Assembly (NCBI GenBank): GCA_965601485.1
Contig: OZ271846.1
Span: 868,001 to 932,000, forward strand
Origin: Methylotenera_A aquatica
GTDB taxonomy: Bacteria; Pseudomonadota; Gammaproteobacteria; Burkholderiales; Methylophilaceae
Direction of reading: 5' to 3'
Length of the DNA: 64,000 nucleotides
Numbering within the stretch: position 1 is the stretch's first letter; each line of letters begins with the position of its first letter. Under the pieces are notes generated by a model. That model was given only the letters and a program-made list of their open reading frames with translations, was not told the DNA's origin and ran no database searches. Position numbers and translations under genes: made by a program. Of this stretch, positions 25,795-35,289 are shown in pieces.

Positions 25795-28700
25795 TTATCT
25801 AAGAGGTGATTGGTTAATCGGTTTTTTTGCATCATCGTTATCAGATTTTAGCTCTATTGGCTTATCCCAAGTGCCGGAAATAATATAATCAGTTGCCGCA
25901 ATTTTGTTAAATGGATCTTTTAGTATCTTTTGTGCAACAAAAGCGGCCGCACCAACAATTGGGCCACCAACCAATGCCGCTAGCGATAAGCTATCGCTCA
26001 CATGCGGCGTTACTTTAATCCTTAAATCTTGAGTTTCAGTTTTTAAATTAGTTTCACCTTTAATCTTGGCTTCTGCCGCTGGACCAGTCATAAAAAAGTT
26101 GTCACTACGCACAATACCATTACCAATTTTGGCGGTGGCGCTAATTTTATCAAACGCAAAACCATCGCTAAACAAATCTTTAAAATCTAAGCTTAAACGG
26201 CGTGGTAAGCTTTGCAAGGTTAATAAACCAAATAAACGACCGACACCTGGTTGCACTTTTAGCACTTGGCCATTATTGGCTTCAAAGCTTAAATTGCCAT
26301 ATAAGCGCGCAATATCAAACTCATTCGGGCTACCAGCCCAGCTTAGTCTTCCTTCTATTTGCGCTTTGCCACCTTTAACTGTATCAGGCAGTTCAAAGCG
26401 CACAAGCGTTTTGCCAATATTGTTAGAATTAAATGTTAAAACAAGATTAGTATTGGGGTTGCGCGTCCAGTTATGCCAATTACCTTGTATTGATAAGGTG
26501 CTGTCAGGGTTATTAATTTTGAATTGTTGAATCACCCAGTCTTCGCCGTTTTCAAACGCATTTAAATTAAGCGCGCCTAGACTTTTTCCGCCAATTTCAA
26601 AATTTTCAGCAATTACATCTAGGGCAGGGTAAGCATATGCTTGCTTTATAAATTCAGTTTTAGTTTTTGCTTTCAACCTGCTATTGGCCGCATTTGGAAT
26701 ACTTAAGCGCTTAAGTCGGGCGATAACTTTACCGTTATCTGCACTTTGCCACTCAACATTACCCAGCATTTCTTTGGCATCAACTGCCATTTTTAGGCCA
26801 GAGGTGTTGGGTTGTGCAATTATTTTTAAGTTGTTTACGCTACGCTCGCCAAAACTAAGTTTGCGAATAGAAATATCGGCTTTGTTAATTAAACTTAAAT
26901 TAGCTGAACTGCTGGCTTGATTATTATTTGCATTACTTTTAGCTTGAGGCAACAAAGCTAACCAATCATCCACGTCAATTTCATCTAGCTTACCGTTTAC
27001 AGTTAAGCCAGTCTGCAAGGCTTCCGCTACAGGCTCATTAATGCCAACTGAACCACGTTCAAAAGCGAGTTTATCAGTTTTCTTGGTGCGTAAAATTTTT
27101 GTATAAAGCACATTTCCATAATTTACATTAATAGCATCGCTATCAGGATTAGACTGTTTTTTATCAATAGTAAGGTTTATTTCTTGTTGTGCCAGTTTAT
27201 TAAAAGGAGGAGGTAATTGCATAGCCAAACCGATTAAATTAGAACGCAAACTAATATTCACCAAAGGCTTTTTAATACTAATTTCACCAGACCAATCTGC
27301 GCTACCAGTCATATGCGTAGTGAAAGCATTAGCTACGATTTTCCGAATACCTGTTACGCTGATTTTGCCATTAGCCTTAATTTGAATAGACTTATCGTTA
27401 GCGGTTGTTAAATTAAGCTGTGCAGGACTATCAAAAATCTCTGCACTTACATTATTGGCGGCAAGCCCATTTTCGCTAAAAGTTAAGTTGCCATTTATCT
27501 TGTTTAATTGTGGCAAGCCAATATCTGCATTGGCAAAAATACTGCCATTGCTTACTTTGTAAAACCCTTTGTACTGAGTTGCCTCTGAATTTTGTAGAGG
27601 AATTTTTAAATCTAATAATAATTTGCCGCGACCGGTTGTTTTTAGGTCGTCTGTAAACCCCATTGTAACTTGTTTAACAGGACTTTCATTCACAAACTTA
27701 ATGCCGTCAGCAACCAGGCCTTCAGCTTCGCTTACAATATGCAAAATAGGCCAATCAGCATCCAGTTGTGCAATTTCGGCACGACTTTTGATGATTTTTT
27801 TGCCCGAAATGCGACCGTCAGTTGCATTCAAAAGCATACGGTTGCCTTCAAAAAGCATATCAAAATCCAGATTATCAATTACAGGCCAACCCGTGCCATA
27901 TTCCAAAAGCGCATTGCTAACTTTAGCAGTAACTTTAAAAATACCCAGTTTACTATCGGGTTGTTGTTGCTTATTCACAAAGGGAAAATCATCTAAGTGG
28001 CCTTTTACAGTTAGAACAATATTATCAGCTCGCCCTGCTAGTATTGAAGTGTCTAGCCAATGGATGGTATCTTCGCCCAAAATGGTTGGGTAATAAAATG
28101 GTGCGAATTTGGTATCAACTCTGCCAAATTGGCCTGTTAAATCTAAGTAGCCACCCTTAACATTATTTTTATCGTATATGGCATTTAGCGTGCCAGTTAA
28201 GTGCGGACTGCTAATAAAAAGTGATTCGGCGGCGATTTTTACAGCCCCATTTCTAACGGACCATTTAATATCACCGGTTAAGCGTTTAGCAGGCACTGGC
28301 CAGCGCAAAATGTCTTTAAAGTGTAAGCTAATATTTTGGCTATTTAGTTTGACGCTGCCACCTGTTTCATCGGCATTTATGCTGCCTGTTAAGCCACTGA
28401 AGCCTGGATTTTTCTCAAAAGCTTGTATGCCTAATTGATTGAAGCGGGTGTTTATTTTATAGGTTTTTACTTCGTTATTAGTGCCTTCCAGATGTAAATC
28501 TAAACCATGTAAACTTCCAACAGGCGCAAAACCGTTTAGTTGTGCCAGCACATTTTCTGGCAAACTAAAGTGTGCAGCCATCGATTTCAATGAAGCCAAA
28601 TTAAACTGATTCAGCTGAATTTCCATTTTAGTATATAGCTGATTATTTTTGATGCTTCGCGCATAATAACCGTTGCCATTGCGAATATCCAATCCGCTGT

Positions 28701-29670
28701 TGGTAATCAGCGTCATATTTTTTGCGCTAAAAGTTTGTATGTTATTTTTGTTTTGCCATTGCATATCGCCTGCAAAAGTTTGTGTAATAAGAGGTGATTT
28801 TAGAAATTTGGTGATAACGGTCATATTGTTAATATTGGCTTGCGTTTTGACACTGTCAATATGGCTTTTTGCAAAAGTCAGCCAGATTTTTGCGTTGCCT
28901 GCACCGCTTTGCATGTCAATTGGATAATCTATCCAAGGCTTAAATGCGGTTAAATCGGTTTGTTTTAATTCAGCAAAAAAATCACCATGCCATTCATCAA
29001 TTTTGGCAACATCACGCCCAACAAAACTCCCATTTGCGCTAATTTTTTGTTGTGTGCTAACAGATAGAAAGGCAGAAAGCGTAAACTGATGTTGCCCCAG
29101 TAAGCTTTTAAATACAGGATTGTGAAGCGTTAAATTAAATTGATTAAGCGATAAAGCCGGCGCTTGGCGCAAATCATCTTGCCAAATCAATTGCGCATTT
29201 TCAACTTTTACCATACGTTGGTGCAGTAACCAATTCGTAAAGTCTGGCTCAGATTCGCCCGCTAATGCAATGCCAGCTAAATAAATGCTTCCATCTGCTT
29301 TACGCCTAATCGTCAACGCGGGCTCGTGTACGATTAGTTTAGAAAGTCTGGGCTGTAGCCTTGGTATGCTCCACCATGAAAAGCTACCCTCTACTGCATT
29401 TAAATGAAGCGCAACTCGGTTTTCGGCATCAAACAAATCAATATTTTGTAGATTAACATGCGGCGATACGCCATCCCAGTCGGTGACAATATTGCCAATA
29501 GTGATTTTTTGCCCCATCGACTTTGAAACATAGAGCGCGATATCGTCTTTGTATTGATTTATATGAGGGAAAATTGCAAAACGTAGCGTAAGCCCCGTGA
29601 TAGTAATGACGATTAGTATCAAACCCAGACCAACCAATACCCAACGGGCTATTTTTTTAAGTTTGATCAT
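25795..29670 (-). CDS. yhdP: YhdP family protein (AsmA-like, TIGR02099)
   Basis: Large inner-membrane-anchored periplasmic protein; YhdP, TamB and YdbH are the AsmA-like proteins implicated in phospholipid transport to the outer membrane. The 1291-aa protein has one N-terminal membrane helix (about residues 10-32), then a long beta-rich periplasmic region, ending in the AsmA/DUF3971 part (IARLYGNLSFEANNGQVLKVQPG, then RLFGLLTLQSLPRRL) and a short glycine-rich tail (AALVGGPIVGAAAF). The length fits the family (about 1270). First gene of a probable yhdP-nitrilase-tldD operon. Confidence 0.92.
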   Translation of the reverse strand: MIKLKKIARWVLVGLGLILIVITITGLTLRFAIFPHINQYKDDIALYVSKSMGQKITIGNIVTDWDGVSPHVNLQNIDLFDAENRVALHLNAVEGSFSWWSIPRLQPRLSKLIVHEPALTIRRKADGSIYLAGIALAGESEPDFTNWLLHQRMVKVENAQLIWQDDLRQAPALSLNQFNLTLHNPVFKSLLGQHQFTLSAFLSVSTQQKISANGSFVGRDVAKIDEWHGDFFAELKQTDLTAFKPWIDYPIDMQSGAGNAKIWLTFAKSHIDSVKTQANINNMTVITKFLKSPLITQTFAGDMQWQNKNNIQTFSAKNMTLITNSGLDIRNGNGYYARSIKNNQLYTKMEIQLNQFNLASLKSMAAHFSLPENVLAQLNGFAPVGSLHGLDLHLEGTNNEVKTYKINTRFNQLGIQAFEKNPGFSGLTGSINADETGGSVKLNSQNISLHFKDILRWPVPAKRLTGDIKWSVRNGAVKIAAESLFISSPHLTGTLNAIYDKNNVKGGYLDLTGQFGRVDTKFAPFYYPTILGEDTIHWLDTSILAGRADNIVLTVKGHLDDFPFVNKQQQPDSKLGIFKVTAKVSNALLEYGTGWPVIDNLDFDMLFEGNRMLLNATDGRISGKKIIKSRAEIAQLDADWPILHIVSEAEGLVADGIKFVNESPVKQVTMGFTDDLKTTGRGKLLLDLKIPLQNSEATQYKGFYKVSNGSIFANADIGLPQLNKINGNLTFSENGLAANNVSAEIFDSPAQLNLTTANDKSIQIKANGKISVTGIRKIVANAFTTHMTGSADWSGEISIKKPLVNISLRSNLIGLAMQLPPPFNKLAQQEINLTIDKKQSNPDSDAINVNYGNVLYTKILRTKKTDKLAFERGSVGINEPVAEALQTGLTVNGKLDEIDVDDWLALLPQAKSNANNNQASSSANLSLINKADISIRKLSFGERSVNNLKIIAQPNTSGLKMAVDAKEMLGNVEWQSADNGKVIARLKRLSIPNAANSRLKAKTKTEFIKQAYAYPALDVIAENFEIGGKSLGALNLNAFENGEDWVIQQFKINNPDSTLSIQGNWHNWTRNPNTNLVLTFNSNNIGKTLVRFELPDTVKGGKAQIEGRLSWAGSPNEFDIARLYGNLSFEANNGQVLKVQPGVGRLFGLLTLQSLPRRLSLDFKDLFSDGFAFDKISATAKIGNGIVRSDNFFMTGPAAEAKIKGETNLKTETQDLRIKVTPHVSDSLSLAALVGGPIVGAAAFVAQKILKDPFNKIAATDYIISGTWDKPIELKSDNDDAKKPINQSPLR

Positions 29671-29760
29671 TAATTTGCGCGATGAACCTTGATTGAGTCG
29701 ATTTAAATAGATAAAAACAATTTTAACTGTTTATTTTACTTGAAAAAAAGGCCATAACTT

Positions 29761-29819
29761 GTAAACAAATCGTAAACAAGCTTTAGCCTTTGGTTTTTGC
29801 CCTAAATCACTTATAAGTG
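29761..29819. promoter_or_regulatory. direct repeats and palindrome in the yhdP/ABC-F divergent region
   Basis: GTAAACAA occurs at 29761-29768 and again at 29772-29779, one helical turn apart. CACTTATAAGTG at 29808-29819 is a perfect 12-bp palindrome. Both lie between the divergent yhdP and ABC-F genes and could be regulator sites; no family is assigned. Confidence 0.3.
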
Positions 29820-29890
29820 TTGCCCCAGATTGCTTTAGAATAATGCCTTCTGGCTAATATGGCTGACGCAATTTTTGGGTGTGATATAGA

Positions 29891-31798
29891 TTGATTCAAT
29901 TTAGAAATTTAAGTCTTTTCCGTGGTGTAAAAGTCTTACTAGAAGCAGCCTCTTTTCAACTGCATCCAGGCCACAAAGTCGGCTTGATTGGGGCCAACGG
30001 CGCGGGTAAATCATCACTATTTACTTTGTTACGCGGTGAGTTGCAACAAGAGGTAGGTGATTTAGAGATTCCGCCCAACTGGGTAATTGCGCATGTGGCG
30101 CAAGAAACGCCCAGCCTAAATTTGGCTGCTCTGCAATTTACGCTAGAAGGCGATGCGGAGTTAACTGAAATTGAAGCCGCCTTGGTTAAAGCCGAAAAGC
30201 ATCATCAAGACGCTAATTTTTCAGGTGAAAGCATTGCTGAATTGCATCAACGTTTAAGCGATATTGAAGGCTATTCAGCTAAAGCGCGCGCATCCAGCTT
30301 ATTAGATGGCTTAGGCTTTACTCAAGCTGATTTAAGTCGTCCTGTCAGTGATTTTTCTGGCGGCTGGCGTGTACGGCTAAATTTGGCGCGCGCATTGATG
30401 TGCCGTAGTGACTTGCTACTACTAGATGAGCCAACCAACCATTTGGATTTAGATGCAGTGATTTGGCTGGAAACTTGGCTGCGCGATTACCGTGGCACGC
30501 TGTTGCTGATTTCACACGATAGGGATTTTTTAGACAATGTAATTGATACCGTCCTGCATATTGAGCAGCAACGCATTACGCTGTATCGCGGTGGTTACAG
30601 TGATTTTGAGCGGCAACGTGCCGAAAAACTGGCTTTGCAACAAGCCATGTTTGAAAAGCAACAACGTAAGGTGGCACATTTACACAGTTATATTGACCGT
30701 TTTAGAGTGCAAGCAACCAAAGCGCGACAAGCCCAAAGCCGCATTAAAGCTTTAGAGCGAATGGAAATGATCTCAGCCGCGCATGTCGATTCGCAATTTA
30801 GCTTTGAGTTTCGTGCACCTGTTGCCGCGCCAGATCCATTATTGGTTTTGGATGATATTGATGCAGGCTATGCGGACAAAACTATTCTTAAAAAAGTGGT
30901 GATGGCGATTCGTCCAGGTGAGCGAATAGGTTTGTTAGGTAAAAATGGCGCCGGTAAATCCACCTTAATTAAGCTATTGGCGGTTGAATTAAAACCCTTG
31001 GCAGGTAAGCGGATAGAAGGCAAAGAGCTCAATATTGGTTATTTTGCGCAGCATCAACTAGAGCAATTACACCCACACGAATCACCCTTGCAACATATGT
31101 TGCGTTTAGACCCGACTACTAGAGAGCAGGAACACCTAAATTATTTAGGTGGCTTTGATTTTAAAGGTGATATGGCGCGCGCAAGTTGCGAAAATTTTTC
31201 AGGTGGCGAAAAATCGCGTTTGGCTTTGGCATTGCTGATTTGGACACGGCCTAACTTATTGTTGTTAGATGAGCCAACTAACCACTTGGATTTGGAAATG
31301 CGCCACGCCTTAACGCTCGCATTGCAAGATTATCAAGGCGGCGTGATTTTGGTTTCGCATGATAGAGCTTTGCTTCGTGCAACATGTGATAATTTTATGC
31401 TGGTTGCAAATGGTGTTGCCGAAGCATTTGATGGTGATTTGGATGATTACAAAGATTGGCTAGCCAATAATAAAACGCAAACAAATACTGCAAATGTTGA
31501 AAATGCCTTTAAAAAAAATGATTACGCGCAAAGCAAAGCCGATCGTCAAGCGCGCATTGTGTTACGCAGACCGTTAGTAAAAGAAACTGAACAAATTGAA
31601 AAAAGCCTAGAAAAATTAAATGCTGAAAAAAATACATTGGATGCACGCGCCAGCGAAGGTAGTTTGTACGATGCAGACAATAAAGCCGAATTGCAGCAAT
31701 TGCTGAAACGCCAAGCGGAGTTAATTAGTGCTATTGATATGGCAGAAATGCGTTGGTTGAAAATAAATGAACAACTAGAGGACTTACCTGAAATTTAG
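29891..31798 (+). CDS. ABC-F family ATPase (YheS-like)
   Basis: Soluble tandem-ATPase protein of the ABC-F class, which act on the ribosome rather than as transporters. The 635-aa protein has domain 1 with Walker A GANGAGKSS and signature SGGWRVRLNLARAL plus LLLLDEPTNHLD, the linker between domains (about 245-310, many Arg and Gln), domain 2 with Walker A GKNGAGKST, FSGGEKSRLALALL and LLLLDEPTNHLD, then a charged C-terminal coiled coil (about 550-630). Length and tail resemble E. coli YheS (637 aa). The start is TTG at 29891, since the protein then begins MIQFRNLSLFRGVKVL as expected. Confidence 0.9.
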   Translation: MIQFRNLSLFRGVKVLLEAASFQLHPGHKVGLIGANGAGKSSLFTLLRGELQQEVGDLEIPPNWVIAHVAQETPSLNLAALQFTLEGDAELTEIEAALVKAEKHHQDANFSGESIAELHQRLSDIEGYSAKARASSLLDGLGFTQADLSRPVSDFSGGWRVRLNLARALMCRSDLLLLDEPTNHLDLDAVIWLETWLRDYRGTLLLISHDRDFLDNVIDTVLHIEQQRITLYRGGYSDFERQRAEKLALQQAMFEKQQRKVAHLHSYIDRFRVQATKARQAQSRIKALERMEMISAAHVDSQFSFEFRAPVAAPDPLLVLDDIDAGYADKTILKKVVMAIRPGERIGLLGKNGAGKSTLIKLLAVELKPLAGKRIEGKELNIGYFAQHQLEQLHPHESPLQHMLRLDPTTREQEHLNYLGGFDFKGDMARASCENFSGGEKSRLALALLIWTRPNLLLLDEPTNHLDLEMRHALTLALQDYQGGVILVSHDRALLRATCDNFMLVANGVAEAFDGDLDDYKDWLANNKTQTNTANVENAFKKNDYAQSKADRQARIVLRRPLVKETEQIEKSLEKLNAEKNTLDARASEGSLYDADNKAELQQLLKRQAELISAIDMAEMRWLKINEQLEDLPEI

Positions 31799-31855
31799 AG
31801 GGCCTAAAATTTAATTAGCCAATATTTAATAAAATTTTTTTAAATCAGAGAAAGT

Positions 31856-32446
31856 ATGGACTATTCAACACGCCTAACCCTATTGCATACCTTATGTTTT
31901 GCAGAAACCTTTGATGATGGCGCAAAACCCAATATCAGTTTGGATGACTACAGCGCAGTTGATTCTGCGCACTATTTGGCTTGCTTTGTCACTTTTAGGG
32001 CGATTCAAGAAGCTGGCAGACAACCAGTGGATGAGCGTCACAATAATTTTGATATGCTGAGTGTGTATCAAGCCTACGCCATGCTGATATTTGCGTTTTT
32101 AACTTTACCGTTAACCCATGAGGCAGAGCGTTCAAGTGAGGACGCACCTCATTTAAATGTTGCTCCCGATTTTACAAAAGCCCAGATTATCATTGCCAAA
32201 ACTTTGTTTGCAGGGATTGCTGATGTTGAATTGATTGAAATTATTGATTCTGGTTTTCATAAATTTAAACTGATAGGCGATGCAGAAGCGGAGCATTGGG
32301 CAGAGTTTAGAGAGAGCCTAGATAAAATAACGGTGAGTTTTGTAGTGGCAGGCACAGATGACGATAGCCCGCATACTAAAGATGAAGTGCTCCCGTTTTT
32401 TGGCCAATTATTAAGCCAGTTGAGCGAAACATTTGAGCGCGATTAA
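31856..32446 (+). CDS. hypothetical protein, unrecognised family
   Basis: 196-aa acidic soluble protein with no signal peptide or membrane segment that I can see, apart from a hydrophobic helix near residues 75-90 (AYAMLIFAFLTLPL). Codon use matches neighbouring real genes and an AGAGAAAGT leader precedes the ATG. The C-terminal half (TKAQIIIAKTLFAGIADVEL, FHKFKLIGDAEAEHWAEF) looks helical. It follows the ABC-F gene by 57 bp and precedes a broken hydrolase gene. I do not recognise a function. Confidence 0.7.
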   Translation: MDYSTRLTLLHTLCFAETFDDGAKPNISLDDYSAVDSAHYLACFVTFRAIQEAGRQPVDERHNNFDMLSVYQAYAMLIFAFLTLPLTHEAERSSEDAPHLNVAPDFTKAQIIIAKTLFAGIADVELIEIIDSGFHKFKLIGDAEAEHWAEFRESLDKITVSFVVAGTDDDSPHTKDEVLPFFGQLLSQLSETFERD

Positions 32447-32460
32447 GGTTAGATTAAAAA

Positions 32461-33369
32461 ATTGTTAATCTTCAGTTTGCTCACAACTATCCAAAAAAGC
32501 TGTTACCTGCTAAAGCGCTATTCGGTATTATTGCAAACGCCGCAGCTTGCAGTCCAATTAATATCCTTAATGCTATGGTGTCACAAAGCTCGTATAAGCT
32601 GGAGTCTGGAATTTTTTTGGCCAATTGCCATGGCGAAAACTCGATATTTATTCACACAATATTGCATCAGGAAAACCAGCGCACAAGCTGCGCAAAGTGG
32701 TTATATTCTATTATGGTGGCAGTTGGGATTCAGGCGAGCGTGGCGATTATAAATTTGTAGGCGAAGCCTTAGCCTCTCTTGTCTTTATTGTTGTTATTTC
32801 AGATTATCGAGTGTATCCTAAGGTGTTATTTCCAGCCTTAATGGAAGACCCAACATTAGCCGCGCACTGGATTAAAGACAATGTCAATCATTATCAAGGT
32901 GATGCCAATCAAGTATTTTTAGCTGGGCATTCAGTTGGTACATACATTGGCGTGATGATGGCGGTAAATGCTGAGTATTTAGCAAAACAATCGCTGAATC
33001 CAACCGATTTTTCAGGTGTTATAGGGTTTGCAGGGACCTATGATTTTTTACCGCTAAGATCAGATAGACTAAAAATCATCTTTGGAAACGCATCTGAACA
33101 ACCAAAATTGCAACCTATTAATTTTGTAGATGGTAAAAGCCCACCGATGTTGCTGGCTGTTGGTTTAAAAGATGGTACGGTTTAGCCCAGAAACACTTAT
33201 AACATGGCCGAAAAAATCAAAAAATAATGGCTTACTGCAAGTGGTAGACTTTGAAAGTGATGGGCACATCGATATGGCCGCAAAATTAGCAAAACCATTG
33301 CGTGGCAATGGCGAGCTATTAAAAGTGGTGGCCGATTTTATACAAAATACACCCGTAGCTACAAAATAG
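32461..33369 (+). pseudogene. frameshifted alpha/beta hydrolase (carboxylesterase-like)
   Basis: Three frames join into one esterase-like protein: NYPKKLLPAKALFGIIANAA and YKLESGIF, then after a missing T in the T7 run at 32612-32618, PWRKLDIY, VVIFYYGGSWDSGERGDYKF (oxyanion region), FLAGHSVGTYIGVMM (nucleophile elbow GHSVG) and FVDGKSPPMLLAVGLKDGTV. A TAG at 33183-33185 interrupts; PRNTYNMAEKIKK follows in the same frame, then a second shift in an A run near 33220, then GLLQVVDFES.GHIDM (catalytic His region). Two frameshifts, one stop and no ordinary start codon indicate a dead gene, although homopolymer sequencing errors could explain part of it. Confidence 0.82.
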
Positions 33370-33390
33370 CTCGCTAGAGTGTGGATAGAT

Positions 33391-34965
33391 TTAACTAATT
33401 TCTCTGGTCGCCAAAAACTGAATATCAGGGTAACGCTCTTGCGCCATTTGTAAATTCACGCGGTTTGGTGCTAAATACACATATTCTTCATTGCCATCTA
33501 AGCCCACATTAAAACCGTATTTGTCCGCAATTAACCTCAAATCGGCATCACTGCCACGTAGCCAGCGCGCGGTATAGCAATCATAGCTTTCAAACACCAC
33601 ATCTACGCCATATTCATGCTCTAAGCGGTGAGCGACTACGTCAAATTGCAGCAAACCTACCGCGCCTAAAATCAAGTCATTGGATAATAATGGGCGGAAT
33701 AATTGCGAAGCGCCTTCTTCGGCCAACTGTTGCAAGCCTTTTTGTAGTTGCTTCATTTTAAGTGGATTTATTAAGCGTGCACGACGAAAATACTCAGGAG
33801 CAAACGATGGGATGCCAGTGAATTTCAACTCTTCGCCTTCAGTAAATGTATCACCCACTTTAATGGTGCCATGGTTGGGTATGCCAATAATATCGCCAGA
33901 ATAGGCCTCATCCATGGTGGTACGGTCGCGCGCCATAAAGGTAATCGCGTTATTTACGGCCATTAATTTGCCGGTAGAGACTTGCTTAATTTTCATGCCG
34001 CGTTCAAAACGGCCAGAACAGACGCGCAAAAAGGCAATACGATCACGGTGTTTTGGATCCATGTTAGCTTGAATTTTAAATACAAATCCTGAAAATTTTG
34101 CTTCATCAGGTGGGATTTCGCGGCTTGCCGTTTGGCGGTTGAGCGGAGCGGGTGACAAATCAACAACAGCATCCAACAAGGACTGCACGCCGAAATTATT
34201 CACTGCGGATCCAAAAAACACAGGCGTTTGCTTGCCGTTTAAATAGCGTTTGGCATTAAATTCGTTGGATGCACCACGCACCAACTCAATATCAATACGC
34301 AATTCTTCTGCTTGGCGTCCGATTAATTCATCTAAACGCGGATTATTTAAACCTTGAATAGTCTCTGATGTACCTTTATCGGCACGTGGGTCAAAAAACA
34401 AAATACTGTCATTTACTAAGTTATAGACGCCGCGAAACGATTTACCCATACCAATTGGCCAAGTCATTGGTGCGCATTCCATACCTAAGGTAGTTTCAAT
34501 TTCATCCAGCAATTCAATCGGCGCGCGGCTTTCGCGGTCTAGCTTATTAATAAACGTAATAATCGGCGTGTCACGCATGCGGCATACATTGAGCAATTTG
34601 ATAGTTTGCGACTCTACACCATTTACAGAATCAATCACCATCACAGCCGAATCCACCGCCGTTAATGTGCGGTAAGTATCTTCTGAGAAGTCATCATGGC
34701 CAGGGGTATCCAGCAAATTTACCATATGATCACGATAAGGAAACTGCATCACAGATGAGGTGACAGAAATGCCGCGCTGCTTCTCAAGCTCCATCCAATC
34801 CGATGTGGCATGACGTGCAGCTTTACGGCCGCGCACTTCGCCCGCGACTTGAATCGCACCACCAAACCATAAAAGTTTTTCGGTTAATGTAGTTTTACCG
34901 GCATCTGGGTGAGAAATAATAGCGAAAGTGCGACGGCGGTTGATTTCTTGTTGTAGCGAACTCAT
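33391..34965 (-). CDS. prfC: peptide chain release factor 3
   Basis: Translational GTPase that recycles RF1/RF2. The 524-aa protein shows G1 SHPDAGKTTLTEKLL, the effector segment GISVTSSVMQFPY, G3 DTPGHDDFSEDTYR and G4 NKLDRE, and lacks the domain IV/V of EF-G. It ends VNLQMAQERYPDIQF.., typical of RF3. Its start region is followed by a 324-bp gap up to the glycosyltransferase gene. Confidence 0.97.
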   Translation of the reverse strand: MSSLQQEINRRRTFAIISHPDAGKTTLTEKLLWFGGAIQVAGEVRGRKAARHATSDWMELEKQRGISVTSSVMQFPYRDHMVNLLDTPGHDDFSEDTYRTLTAVDSAVMVIDSVNGVESQTIKLLNVCRMRDTPIITFINKLDRESRAPIELLDEIETTLGMECAPMTWPIGMGKSFRGVYNLVNDSILFFDPRADKGTSETIQGLNNPRLDELIGRQAEELRIDIELVRGASNEFNAKRYLNGKQTPVFFGSAVNNFGVQSLLDAVVDLSPAPLNRQTASREIPPDEAKFSGFVFKIQANMDPKHRDRIAFLRVCSGRFERGMKIKQVSTGKLMAVNNAITFMARDRTTMDEAYSGDIIGIPNHGTIKVGDTFTEGEELKFTGIPSFAPEYFRRARLINPLKMKQLQKGLQQLAEEGASQLFRPLLSNDLILGAVGLLQFDVVAHRLEHEYGVDVVFESYDCYTARWLRGSDADLRLIADKYGFNVGLDGNEEYVYLAPNRVNLQMAQERYPDIQFLATREIS

Positions 34966-35073
34966 GCAATAAGCTTAGGAAAGAAAAAAACAATATCTTA
35001 CATTAGCCAGGCTGCTAATGCGATTAGCGTTTCACTTCATCTGGATTAAACAGTTAGCTGGCTTTCACTTTAA

Positions 35074-35253
35074 CTAATTTACAGTATATAAATTACTGAC
35101 AATATAAAATAATAAATCCTTTAAACCAAGGTTAACAAAATACTGCTCGGTTGCAAATAAACTGGCACCAACCACTAATAATTCCACGTATGTACAGAAA
35201 ATATTCTTTAAGCCATCCTCTGGGTTAGTAGATATCAATAAAAGCGGAAATAA
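35074..35253 (-). pseudogene. possible remnant of an unidentified membrane protein gene
   Basis: In the gap between the glycosyltransferase and prfC the minus strand is open for 60 codons between two TAG stops, without an ATG. The translation is protein-like: ISTNPEDGLKNIFCTYVELL and VVGASLFATEQYFVNLGLKD, then a hydrophobic LLFYIVSNL. It may be the tail of a decayed gene from the same foreign insertion as the glycosyltransferase. The family was not recognised. The rest of 34966-35289 shows nothing. Confidence 0.3.
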
Positions 35254-35289
35254 CTAGGCAGTGTTTGATTGACCAATTTAGATGAATTC

